Positions 33,737 through 44,750 of a stretch of 64,000 bases of DNA are shown here, one piece after another (position 1 is the stretch's first letter; each line of letters begins with the position of its first letter). Below the pieces are notes generated by a model. That model worked only from the letters and a program-made list of their open reading frames with translations, did no database searches and had not been told where the DNA came from. The translations under genes and the position numbers were made by a program. This DNA comes from Tretioscincus oriximinensis (lineage: Eukaryota; Chordata; Lepidosauria; Squamata; Gymnophthalmidae): assembly GCA_022410635.1 (NCBI GenBank), contig JAJVDF010000018.1, positions 3,119,190 through 3,183,189 of the forward strand. Direction: 5' to 3'.

Positions 33737-33807
33737 ATGGCTAGTCCAATCAGACAGTGAGGGGGGCGCAACTCCTGCCTCCCTCACTGTCTGATTGGAC
33801 TAATGGC
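33737..33807. mobile_element. Perfect hairpin flanked by ATGGC direct repeats
   Basis: Arms at 33742-33763 and 33781-33802 are 22-base perfect inverted repeats starting TAGTCCAATCAGACAGTGAG. A 17-base loop separates them. ATGGC occurs directly outside each arm (33737-33741 and 33803-33807), as a 5-bp target-site duplication would. This would be a very short foldback element, or the joined ends of a larger one. Family unknown. Confidence 0.6.
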
Positions 33808-34150
33808 GGTGGAAAAATGCTACTGATCGGTAATGGGTGCCACAGGCAAACACCAGTCGGGTCCTCAGGGTTGGTTCTTCCTGCCCGGATGCCAGGGAAA
33901 GAAGGAAGGAGCAGCTGGGGGAGACTGTGGAGACTTCTACCACGCTGGGGAGGCGGTGGGAACAGGCTATCTGCTGTGCTGAGGAAGGTGGCAGGAACTG
34001 ATGGTGTGCGCTGCAGGCGCATGCAAATTGGGTCCTCTTGCCAGGGTCAGTTCCTGCCACCTTCCTCTGCCCCTCCTGATGCTGGAGGATGTGGTGGGAA
34101 CCACACAGGCTGCCCAGGGGACGGGGCAACCCAAGCTAGAGCCTGAGCTC
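33808..34150 (+). repeat. GC-rich module with internal inverted repeat
   Basis: GC-rich island-like block in AT-rich surroundings, immediately after the hairpin. Perfect 21-base inverted arms at 33981-34001 and 34047-34067 (GAGGAAGGTGGCAGGAACTG..). 'cgggtcctcagggttggttc' near 33858 and 'gggtcctcttgccagggtca' near 34030 are degenerate direct repeats. Overlapping frames on both strands (up to 129 codons) reflect base composition. Confidence 0.55.
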
Positions 34151-34341
34151 ATTTCCAATAGCAGCTCGATCTAATCTCCTAGTATGTAAAATAAAATCAA
34201 ACTTCTTAAAAAAATGGATTTTAAAAAATCGAGCTACATCATTTTCCTAAATCTATAGTGAAATAATGCTTGATTGATCTCTGCGGGGAGACCATTTACA
34301 ACCTAAGGTCTAACACAAAGCAAGCATTCTTCAGCAAATCT

Positions 34342-34475
34342 GTTCTTGTGGGTAGAATGTTGGACTCTAACCTAGTCATCTTCCAGTTTGAGGCTGTACT
34401 TTAATATAAAGCTAGCTGAGTGACTTTGGCTAGTCACAGTTCTTCAAAGCTTTTTCATTCCCTTACGTATGTCAG
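34342..34475 (+). mobile_element. SINE family B copy, degenerate, 3'-truncated
   Basis: 'gggtagaatgttggactcta', 'ctagctgagtgactttggct', 'agtcacagttcttcaaagct' follow family B in order. The shared (CTT)n tail is absent. Confidence 0.65.
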
Positions 34476-34510
34476 TTTGTGTCCCACTAGGTTGAGTAAA
34501 GCAGAACAGA

Positions 34511-34602
34511 TAATAATTGGGTCTGAAACCCCAAATCTGTTGGTTTATATAACAATCTGGTCAGGCAAATCCAGTTTGCAAGTGGATTATCGACCCTGTC
34601 TG
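34511..34602 (+). repeat. Dispersed repeat family C, copy 2
   Basis: 'aatctgttggtttatataac', 'atctggtcaggcaaat', 'gattatcgaccctgtctg' match 9121-9220. Confidence 0.6.
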
Positions 34603-35624
34603 AAAACAGTCTTAGTGTTACCATCTAGAAATGATGTTGTATTTGCTGTACTTGGCATGAGGCTGCCTGATTTTTCTTGGCAAAATAAATATATTTCAGG
34701 ACTACTATATGGACAGTGGCCATCAGTGGCAAATTCTGATTAGCAGGTAGCAGCAGAGGCTGCTTTGCACTGCCGTGGCTTTGAAATAAATCTTAGGAGA
34801 ACTCACATTGCACCATCTACAGTAGGTGATACAGTAGGTGATACAAACCATGTTGGAGGAAGTGCTGGTATTATGAACAATTTTTTTTAATCAAAAACTG
34901 CAATTACTATTGTATAATATCATTTGAAGAAGAGTTATGGACCATTGGAATCTAGCCTGCAGGATCATTTTGAGGAAGTAGGAAAACTAGGAAGACTGAG
35001 CAAAAAAGTTTTTTTTTATCTTGAGGCTGAAAGATAAATTCCAATGTAGGAATTAAAGGAGAGCAAAAACAGGTGCATTTTTATTATTACATACGGCTCT
35101 GATTACCCACTCTGTAATACAAAATACTGAAAGACTGACATTTTATTTTTATTTGTTGTAACGTTTATAAAACATGACTCAGTTTATACCAGGGTAATTT
35201 CAATGCAGCCACCCATTAAACTGCTTTGGAGCTTTTATGGGTCAAAGTTTATTCATTCAAGATTCTCATGCATCGCTGATAATGCTGGACCTCCTTCCAT
35301 GGCATACCCTGATCCAAATACTTGCTGGTCTTCTAAACTGAAACCTGAGAAAGACAACTATTGAATCTCTAATTCCTCTTCCTATCTTTTTGAAAACAAT
35401 TATTTTGTTGGAATGGTGACTGATTCTAACATTCGTCTTGAGCTTCAGTATTACCACATTCAAGAAATTATTATTATTAACCCTTTCCACCATACACAGG
35501 TTGTTACCCAAATGCCAGGTTCTCATGAGGGGAAGAAATAGGGGTGAAAAGCAGCAAAGTGTCATTGGAATTCCTTCTGTTGTTTTCTGCTGTCTTTAAC
35601 CCTGTTTTAAAGTCCCCACATGCT
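34603..35624. other. Intron sequence, no gene seen
   Basis: Contains a small direct duplication 'acagtaggtgatacagtagg' at ~34820-34845. A 99-codon minus-strand frame (35266-35565) has no domain. Confidence 0.4.
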
Positions 35625-35928
35625 GGAGGTCTGGTCCTTGGGGGTCTTCTGGGAAAGGCAGAAGAACCCCCAAAGGCTGGGGTCCAGGACAGCAGGAGTT
35701 CTATGCGGCTCTCCTGCCTTTCCCCTCACCTTTTTTCCTGTACAGATCAGAACCTCAGCAGCAATCAGAACCTCAGCAAATCAGAACCTTCAGCTGAGAT
35801 CAGCCAAGGGAATCCAAGCCCCTACAGGAATAAATGTGTGGGGTGTAGGCTTAGATCTCATACCCTGTGTATCCCATGCTTTGTGGGTTCTTCTGCCTTT
35901 CCCTGAAGACACCCAGGGACCAGACCTC
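35625..35928. mobile_element. Foldback element, ~70-bp imperfect arms
   Basis: The left arm (about 35625-35695: 'ggaggtctggtccttggggg', 'tcttctgggaaaggcagaag', 'aacccccaaagg') is the reverse complement, with few mismatches, of the right arm (about 35858-35928: 'gtgggttcttctgcctttcc', 'ctgaagacacccagggacca', 'gacct'). The loop holds three short direct repeats of 'atcagaacctcagca'. Two 120-codon frames across it are by-products. Confidence 0.6.
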
Positions 35929-37639
35929 AGCTGCTCAGTAGGAGCTCCCAGCAGAGCGCACAGCAAAATGTTGCCGGAGTGCATTTAACGCGAAATTTGT
36001 TAAGCTGCACTTGTGATGGTTTCCTGAGCAAACTCCTCTCAGAAAACACATTGCTGTGTGGACTGAGCACAGCCAGTGCATTTTCCACTTTGATTACATA
36101 AGAAACACATGTGGTCAGCTCAAATCCAAACACCTTTCACCCACATTTCCCACCCTCAGTTTTAGGACAATCTGAGCAATGTTCACTGTTCCAGGGCCAT
36201 TTACAGAGATTAATAGCAATGTAACCTAGTGTAATGCTTGAGCTATTTATTACATTTGCTTGCACTGCCTTATGGCAAACCACTGAAAATGAGATACAGC
36301 TATTTCTTTGACCTATCCCACACTTATTTTTTGGATTTTTCCTTGCAAATTGTACCCTGCTGGTACTTCGCACCAATCACCACTGAGGATGAAGATACAG
36401 TATTATTTTTGGTCCAGGGTGTAGCAGAGCTTTCAAGAAGCCTGGTAAGTATTCTGGATTGTACTAGCTCACCCCACCTACCATTCACCACAATAGGGTG
36501 AAGAAATGACATGCATGAGGGTGCACTAGGTCCAAACAGGAGAGCACAGCTTGTTGCTGTCTCAAACTCTAGCAAGCTTGAGAAACAAGCCAATTGTTCT
36601 TCTAGCAATTGTGGGTTATTTTTAAGCTGTCCTCAGAAGGTAAGAAACAGGTACAGGTTGTGAATAGCTCTGGCTGCTGGGGGTTTAGAATTGCATTGTA
36701 ATCTGCCTAAATCATTGTCTAGCCCAAGTACAGAAAGTTCCTCAGTCTTTATTATTATCCCAACTATTTCAATCAAAAGTTTGGAGATCTCTAACCAAAA
36801 ATACATCCAGGAAAAGGGCCGACCCTTAAGAATTGTTAGCCATTTTTAGTTTCTGATGAACAGGTAAAAGGGGTCCTTTCACTCTTTCAGAGCTACGCTT
36901 TTCACCCAGATCTCATTAATATTTGCAGTAATACTTGTTCATCTAAGTTTAATCCAGTCCAAGGATCAATCACATCTACAGCAGAACATGCATTCAATAT
37001 TTTACATATTTCTCCTGTAAGTAATTGAGGCAGAAAATAATATGTAGCTGGTATTTTTAAGTTTGTTAAATGCAGTTTTCAATGTACAAGAGAAAGAAAG
37101 AGCATATTAAGTTAATGTTTACTGAAGTGCAGTTGACATATATAGCGTTAAAGGATATTTTGATAGACTACATAGTATAGTTGATTGAAAAGGCCTGCAT
37201 AAAGTAATTATTCAAAAAATGAAGTATAAGAGCTGAGGCATGACTTTTTTTGCTTCAGAAACGTTACGGGAAGGAATTCTATGGGCTATTAACCATATTC
37301 TGCGAAGAGAAAAATAATTAAAAGGAAGGACTGATGTAGCAAGTGGGGGCATAAAAGGGAGCAGGGGAAAGAGGATGGGAAATAGAATTCATATCCAAGC
37401 ATTGCCTTAAGCAAAATGAAAACTAGTGGCTCAGAAAACCTCATCAATTTGAAGATAACATGCAGGTGAAATGAGTGAATACTAATCCTGATTTATAGCA
37501 AAAACTAAAATTCATTACAGATGAGTATTTTGGAATACTTGAGGAAGTTGCCAGTTTATTAGCCTTTTAGATGAGGGAGAAGAGTGTTTTATATTTGAAA
37601 CCAGCAAGACAACCAACAAATCTATAAGGAAAAAAAGGT
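35929..37639. other. Intron sequence, no gene seen
   Basis: AT-rich. Frames of 60-95 codons show no domain. No element ends recognised. Confidence 0.4.
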
Positions 37640-38092
37640 GCTGCATCTGAATTCAAAACTTGATACCTGAGTATCTGAAGGAGAGCTTTCTCCTATGCAG
37701 ATCTGTCCATGCCCTATAATCCCCAGGAGAAGACCTTTTGATAGTCCCTCTACTTGCAGAGATATAGGCGGTAGGACCATGTAAGAGGGCCTTCTTTGTG
37801 ATGGCTCCCACACTCTAGAACATCCTCCTCCTAGAGGTCTGCCAGGCACCAACGCTGTGTAGCTTTCAGCACCTGGGAAAAAAGTACCTCTTTACTCAGA
37901 CATAGCTCCCTCTGCATTTGTCCTGCTAGGGAGTGAGGGAAGGTGGGACAGATAGTGGGAGGGTATGATTCTTCAAACTTTTTTTCTTTTGTTTTTAAAC
38001 TAATGTGTTTTTAATTTTTTTTCTCTATAACCCGCCCTGGGAATTTCGATGAAGGGCGGGATATAAATTTCTGTATAAATAAATAAATATTT
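37640..38092 (+). mobile_element. LINE 3' UTR and tail, sense
   Basis: The sequence 'ttctttgtgatggctcccac' and 'gaacatcctcctcctagagg' follows the wording of a reptile CR1/L2-type 3' UTR. It ends 'ataacccgccctgggaattt', 'gaagggcgggatataaattt' and (AAAT)n near 38092. No open frame is left. Confidence 0.65.
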
Positions 38093-38241
38093 TTTTAAAA
38101 AATTATATTAAGAAATTATAACCAGTAAAAAGACAGTAGTTAATAGTATTAGTGGGTTAGACTAAGATTACGTTTGCTGGGTGGCCTTCTGCCACTTGGT
38201 TACAGCCACACTTACCTACTGGGATGATTTGAGGATATTTA

Positions 38242-38440
38242 GAGTCATACAATCATAGAGTTGGAAGAGACCACCAGGGTCATCGGGTCCAACCCCTTGC
38301 TCAATGCAGGATTCATTAAACTATCTCAGACAGATGACTGGCTAGTCTCTGTTTGAAGACTTCCAACGAAGACGAACTCCCAACCTTCTGTGGCAAACTG
38401 TTCCACTGGTTTATCACCTTTACTAACAATTATTATCCAA
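38242..38440 (-). mobile_element. CR1 LINE 3' end, antisense
   Basis: 'tcatagagttggaagagacc' and 'gggtccaaccccttgctcaa' are the reverse complement of the CR1 3' end found in sense at 11036-11430 (compare 'ggtccttccaactctatgat'). About 200 bases are recognisable. Confidence 0.8.
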
Positions 38441-39944
38441 GCAGTTGAAGCCAAGGTAGTTTGATGAATGATAATTTAAAAATCTGTTGATTTGAATGGG
38501 TTTGTTCTGAATTACAATTCTTTTGATGCCATCAGTGATCCTAATAGCTGCAAAGGTAAATAAAAACCAAGAGTAATTCCTTTCTTTAAAGTGCTAATAT
38601 TGATACCCTGATTAAAAGTAAAACGATTACTAAAATTTAAATCTGTAAATCTGTACTTAATATGATTCAAAATGCAAGTACCTAAAATGTTTTCAAAAAT
38701 ATAATTTCTATAAGGTGTTGTCCTTATTCTATTCTAAGGCTAGCATGTGCTCTGCCATGGCCTATGCTAACCCAGATCTCCATGTTGATAACAATCCTCT
38801 TAACTTCCTAGAACAGTAATTAAGATCTCGTGCATCTTGAGCCTAAAAGCAATAATAGGAGGGAGAGTTGTTTCCATAGATTTTATCTATACACATGAAA
38901 GAAGGTGAAATTACTGGCATGAGGATGCTGCTGTTCCCAACCCATTTTAAATCCACCTTAAAGGCCTTTATGTGTATGCAACTGTTAGCTGGTTTTGAGC
39001 TGCTTCTTCAGTTGTGTTTTACATTCTGTCTGGATTCAGCTTTAACTAACAACCAGAATATGCAAAATGGTACAGAAGATTGGCTTCACATCTTACCTAA
39101 CATTATTCGAAAATATTATCACCGTCCCTGCACATCAGTGAAACAAACTCCAAATATTTAACCATTTTGGATACAATCACAATAGATAAAAATTTCATTT
39201 TTGAAAAGTTCTAGGTAGTTTAAAAAGTTCTGTTTATTTACCTTTTGCCCAGTGTATTTTTTGTGTGTGCTTTGAATTAGCTTTGGTTTTGTCTTGCATT
39301 AAGGTTGTCTGTTGTTGGCTCGATCACCTTAATTAATAGATTCAACAATAATAATTGTAATGATACTCTTACTCCTATTATTACTACTAATATAGTAGCA
39401 GCAGCTGGTGAATTTTTTATCTTCTTTACAGTTCTGCAATATTCTTCTCTTGTGTCAGAGGTTGTGGTGGCAGAACCTGAGCTCTCCTTGGTGACCCAAA
39501 CTGCTTTGAGAAAATGGAAACAAATTAATTCCAAGTGAAATTAATTACCACAGGGCCATTTGAAATTAATTTATTACTCTACATCTATTATTTTGTAATG
39601 AGTAAAGAATGAAAAAGCCCCATTTATTTCAGTTTTCCATTTATCAGTTAGCAAATGCACAACTCTGTTTTCCACGGTATTGGCTTTGTATTGATCGCAG
39701 AAATACGTGCTTGTTTTTAAACTAGAAATCTAGTTGGGCTTGTTAGATAGCCATCCTTTAACATGGAAAATAGCTTGTTGTTCATATTTACTCACTCTAA
39801 TCACGGAGACAGTAATTTTGGATTAACTTTGTTTTCGAAACCTTTCCTTCCAAATGCAATAAAAGTATTTCCATACTTGCTTGTTCAATTGGTCTCTGGA
39901 AATCATTCCATGCATCTGGGGCAGGGAAGGGGGTAGTTCTGTTG
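38441..39944. other. Intron sequence, no gene seen
   Basis: Overlapping sense and antisense frames at 39277-39538 are AT-trinucleotide driven. Nothing recognised. Confidence 0.4.
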
Positions 39945-40035
39945 CATTTAATAACATAAGAGGAGGCTTTCTGAAACAGCATTCTGTCTCACACAGTGGC
40001 CCTCCAGTTATACCTGGACTTCTAAGCAGAAGATG
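39945..40035 (-). mobile_element. LINE 3' end (TTCTTATG family), antisense
   Basis: 'ataacataagaggaggcttt' with 'cattctgtctcacacagtgg' matches the antisense insertion at 23761-23873. Confidence 0.6.
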
Positions 40036-40859
40036 GCAAATCCTTTCTGGACTACCTGCAATGGTATTTCAGAAAAACACCCTGTTCCTTCATCCTGGAG
40101 GCAATATTAAGATATCATTCTCTAGTAACTATAGATATACTTGACTTCCATGGATTTGTCTTAAATTATCTTAACGCTATTCAGGCTGCTCGTTACCACT
40201 AAAGCTTCGAGAAGTAAATTCTATAGACCATTGACCCTCTGGGTAAAAAATATCTGCAGAAGCAGGAAGGGAACAAAGAGAATTTAAGACCTTCTTTGCA
40301 AAGACTTCTTAATGCAATTTAAAGAATTTAATATTCCCCATTATCTGCATAGGAATAGTGGCAACACACAATAGCTATGTAGTAATAGCTGCCTAAAGCC
40401 CATTAATGTATTGCTGATTAATCAGTAGTACAGATGTAACAATGGCAGCTAATGTGCATTAGCAGTAGCATGTTAGCATGCAGTGTAGATCTCGCTGGTG
40501 AAGGGGAAATGACATTATGTAGCAGCTGGGATCTGATAGCTTTAGAAGCTTCTCTTGGCGCAGCCTCCATGTTCAGATAAACATGTTAGCATTTGCCACA
40601 GTAGAATTCATAGCTGAACTTGGAGCCATCTGTGTGCTGAAATGCCAGTATTTGTGGCTCAATATGGAGGCTGTGCTGAGAGAATGGAATACAAAGTGTG
40701 ACTGTCTTGGATGTCATATCTAGTAAGGGTTTGGCATTTGCACAGCAGCACATGTTATTTAACTTCTAATGTGAATCTAGCTGCTGAATGCGAATATGTG
40801 TGGCTGCTACTAATGCACATTAATTTATAGTACATTAACAAATGAGTTCTTAGCTACCA

Positions 40860-41012
40860 TAGGGCAGACCAGGGCAATGCCCTGGGGCCCCTAGCATTGC
40901 TTCCCCAGAGCCCTGGCTGTTTGTAAAATTAAAAATTTAAAAATTTAAATTTGGGGCTCCTGGGGCCCCACTTTGTTTATTTGCCCCAGGGTCCCTGAGA
41001 ATCTACCTGCAT
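40860..41012. repeat. Imperfect inverted repeat, possible MITE
   Basis: 'ccagggcaatgccctggggc' near 40869 is mirrored by 'ctggggccccactttgttta', 'ttgccccagggtccc' near 40960-40995, around an A/T-only centre. The arms are interrupted, so the match is weak. Confidence 0.35.
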
Positions 41013-41292
41013 CACTGAATTCCATATGATCTAAAATTACTGTCCAGTGTTTACCATATATTTATTTTGTTTCTTTTGATCTTTTGTCTTCAAATTGCTA
41101 AATTATCGCATCTGTATTTTCCCCTCCCACAAAAAGTCTATTAAAAGTTCCAACTTTTTCTGTTTTTTTCATTATAATGTTTTTTCTCTAATCAAGCACA
41201 TCAGTTTGTATTAGCATTATTTTCTTCCAACTTCCAATCAATGTGTGTACCAATCAAGGGAGACTTGTACTCTTGAGAACAAGAAGAAAAAA

Positions 41293-41330
41293 GGATGAGC
41301 TTTTGTAGTTTAGGTGTACTTCTTCAGATG
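41293..41330 (-). repeat. Hairpin-headed repeat, head fragment
   Basis: Minus strand reads 'catctgaagaagtacaccta' then 'aactacaaaagctcat', the head of the family at 28763-28881. Confidence 0.6.
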
Positions 41331-41499
41331 CAATTATTGTATAAAGCATTAATTTCACATACATGTTTTCTAACTGCCCAACTACCATAGTCAACAAGAA
41401 AAAAATCTTATCTACATACTATCCAGGTTTTTAAATCTTCCCCATATAAATACTTATTTGCCCCTCAAATATTGTTCTCATGTCCACCGTATGCTTAGA

Positions 41500-41585
41500 T
41501 GCAATCAGTGTGCCACCATGTGAGACATGATGCTGGTCTATATGGGCTGTGGTTCCAGCAGTTTCTCTGGCGTACTTATGAATGT
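41500..41585 (+). mobile_element. LINE 3' end (TTCTTATG family), diverged
   Basis: 'gtgagacatgatgctggtct', 'atatgggctgtggttccagc' and 'gtacttatgaatg' keep the order of the 11850-12108 element. Confidence 0.5.
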
Positions 41586-42873
41586 TTTATTTTAAGATTG
41601 TAACATAATGTATTTAGCCACATTTATTTTCACTGTATATCAAAACCCAACTTCTGTGCCCATATGTAGTTTGTTTCAAGGTTGACTAATGTGTGCATAA
41701 TCCACTCAATAGTGTTCAGTGATGTCAATCTTCATCAGCACAGATTTTGCATAGGTTTGAAATGGAAAGTCTTGCCTCCCAATATCTCTACAGATTCTGA
41801 CATATTCCACATGCATTTAACTGCCTTAGGATTCATCAGTTGATCCTTATCCTATTTGTGCAATATCTATGAAACTTTTGGGCTGGTAGACAAAGCTAGG
41901 TTCTCTGATGGATGACTCTTGTCTGTTGTGTGTTACCAGAAGGGTTTTATCTGGCTCAATTATGTTAAGAAGGCAGTTGGACAGAACTTGATTAATCACA
42001 GTTTCATCTTCTATTTCTCATATTTCAACAAAGTAAACCAGAGCCAGTCTGCAACAAATCCTGCCTATGGGCAACCAGTGGTATATCATTTATGGAGGAT
42101 ATTTAATTTCCCTATAGAATGCTGCCTCTGTTGCTGACTGTGTCATGAGCTGTCAGTCCACCCAACTGCAACAAATATAGGCACCCCCATCCTGCTTGCC
42201 AAGTAAAATTTGGTAGCTCCCAGCCATGACTGATTACAACTTTCAGCATAGCCAATTTTCCAAGAATACACATAATGAGAAATAGTAAGAAAAATTGGAC
42301 AAGCACGAAAGGGCTTAGCCTTTTTATTTCATATTTATGAATTATTAACGAGCACCGGATCGAGATTAACTTCTATTGTTCAATATTTATTACTGTTTCA
42401 TTTCACTGGAATTGGGAATACTAAGAGTTCTGATAGATAGACTTCACATTTGCATGGTAGTTATTTTAAATATTGTATTTTTCCAGACCGAAAAGCTAAT
42501 CTGTAGTTCTCTATAAAGTATTGCCAAGGTGTAATCGTACGGTTCAATTTTTCATGGCACTTTTCTCTTCCTGCGTTTCTTTCTTTCTTTTTAAATATGT
42601 AGATTCATGGTGCTATTGGAGCAGTTCAGGAAGTGGCTGATTCTTGAATTCTATAATGGAATTGTAGTCAATGTGCCCATTAATGTTGGGTCTCCTGTGT
42701 TGATGATGCTGATTTTTTTTTAAAAAAACCCATCCAATAGATAGTTGGATGTATCTTTATTGTTCTGCCATCTCCATGCTCGAAGTTCTCCAGAACTGAA
42801 GTTTGCTAGTAGGCTGGATACCTCCTCTTGCTGCATAACTTTATGCAGCAAAACTGGAAATGCTTCATGACAT
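41586..42873. other. Intron sequence, no gene seen
   Basis: A stretch at 42335-42410 retains CpGs ('gagcaccggatcgagattaa') in AT-rich context and may be conserved. No gene seen. Confidence 0.35.
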
Positions 42874-43154
42874 AAAGAAGAACTTGGTTTTTTACATCTG
42901 GCTTTTCTCACCTAAAGAGACTCAAAGCAGCTTACAAGGGTATTTTTCACCCGAAGGCTTACATTCTGATTTTCCCAGCAGGCTGTGGTGGTTCCCATTT
43001 ATCTAGTTGCCGTTAGCTGCATTCTTATAATTCTTGCTTTTAAATAGCTGGGTTAGCTAGAGCTACAGGCTAGGAGGTGTTCATCCCTCCCCATGTCTGA
43101 CACAGGGCTTTGAAACCTGATCTCTCTTTAGCGACTGAACCACTCATGCCTGCC
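42874..43154 (-). mobile_element. SINE family A copy 5, antisense
   Basis: The only antisense copy of family A. Minus strand runs from 'ggcaggcatgagtggttcag' through 'atcaggtttcaaagccctgt' to 'caagttcttctt'. It is the most diverged of the five. Confidence 0.85.
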
Positions 43155-43215
43155 ATAAACAGAGGTCCTTTCTGTACTGGGCATTATTCTGAAATACATC
43201 CTGGAATGGGAGTCA
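43155..43215 (-). repeat. Palindrome-cored repeat, antisense fragment
   Basis: 'ggtcctttctgtactgggca', 'ttattctgaaatacatcctg' is the reverse of the 44054 element without its far end; it abuts SINE A copy 5. Confidence 0.45.
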
Positions 43216-44053
43216 CCAATGAAATTGACACCTTGGAATTGATAGAAAAGAAATTTCTATCATTTTTACAAGTAAAATACTGCTGTCAGCATTTGGTCTT
43301 CTCAAGAAATGGGTGATACACCAGGAAACTGAAAGCAGGGAGGAACAAAGCCTAGTGGAAGGTTGGAAACTGAGCTGGAGATTAAAGGTTGGATTCTGGA
43401 GTAGATCCAAAATTTCATGCAGAAATAGGAGTTTGCTACAACCATAGTAGAAAATGTAGTGCCTGGGTTGGGGAAAGGGAAGCGAAGGTTGAAGTCAGTT
43501 AATCCTGACTATGACTCAAGGAATCAGGGTAGAAAGATTATTTGTTACATCAGTATAGAAAGCAAGAATGGTAGCTCATAACAGGATGATCTTGATTCTA
43601 AAATGCTTTGGTTTGGAATTATGAAGATTTAGAACTCCTGCAGTTGGACAACAATCAATAGTTGTGACCCTAAGGTAGAAAAACCAAGGTAGCTACTTCC
43701 ATATAAATTCATTTGGTGGTGCTCTTGGGCATGAAATCAGCCTAATGCCACCTTAGACTTGAATTGCTTTTGGTAGACCATTGCAAAAAAGTGTACATTA
43801 TGTGTTAATATGGGAATTGATTTGATCATTGAGAAGTTGTTCAACTGAACTTCACTGAGACAAGACTAGATTAGAGTGTTAAATTATTGGCGAATACGTA
43901 TCAGAAGACAAGGAAATCCCTGAGGAAGGCAAAGAATTCATGTTAATGAACGGGCAATACTTGTTATGATGCCTCATAATTACGTTCAGTTGTTTCATAT
44001 ATTTCTTCTGCACTCTAATGCAGACTACAGCAAGCCCCACATAATCTTCATTA

Positions 44054-44138
44054 GTATGCAGATGGCAGATCCCTATTCTGAAAACAAATCCTGAATTATA
44101 TCCTCAATAAAAAAATCCAGTATAGACAGGGCCAAAGT
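44054..44138 (+). repeat. Palindrome-cored repeat, best sense copy
   Basis: 'gatggcagatccctattctg', 'atcctgaattatatcctcaa', 'aatccagtatagacagggcc'. The inferred family core is roughly TTATTCTGGGATATATCCxGGAATAA, nearly self-complementary. Other members: 12568-12635, 30717-30776, 43155-43215, 54448-54515 and weaker ones near 15945, 19120 and 32200. Confidence 0.6.
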
Positions 44139-44402
44139 TTGCCATGTTTTCAAAGATATTCCTGCTTTAAAAGGAATTTTGCACAAACATTTTGCAAACT
44201 TTATAGTGTATTTATTTTCATAGCTAATGGAATTATGCTTAGGTACTGCCTCCAGGTTGGAGTAACCGGTAAGATGCTCCTAAAGGTCATTTGCAAGGAA
44301 TAAAAAATAGTTGAATGTTTTGCCTTTGTCTTCTGCTTGCGAATACCCAGAATTGACTGCCCGCCATTTTCAGATAGACTGTGCTTCAACCCAACTCTTC
44401 TT

Positions 44403-44750
44403 ATGTTAGGGTTGCCATAATCAAAGTGTCCAAAACCAGGGGGGGGGGGGGAGAGAGAGAGAGAGAGCAAAGGAGGCGAGTTGCACTCTGCCTTATAGCA
44501 GGTGTGAAATCCCACCTCTTGCAAGAGCAGCAACTATGGCATGCTCCAAGGACCTTTCCGGGACCCAGGAAGCTTTTTGGGTGCAACCAGCCTATTCCTG
44601 CTGCCGTCAGCCCCGTCCTCCAATTCCCCCTTTGCCTCCTTCGTCGGGGGAATTTAAAATCTGGGATTTTTGCTTAAGATTACTAAACCGGGACAGCACA
44701 ATATTCATGTCCCCAAATCCAGGACATTCCTGGCTTTCTGGAACGTCTGG
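44403..44750. repeat. Degenerate repeat with G/AG microsatellite
   Basis: 'tagggttgccataatcaaag' at the left and 'aatccaggacattcctggct' at the right look like decayed inverted termini. A G run followed by (AG)n lies at 44438-44467. Frames inside overlap on both strands and have no domain. Confidence 0.35.

Noticed and set aside
33757..34146. 129-codon frame in the GC-rich module
   Set aside because: Competing frames of similar length on the minus strand and inverted repeats inside; best explained by composition.
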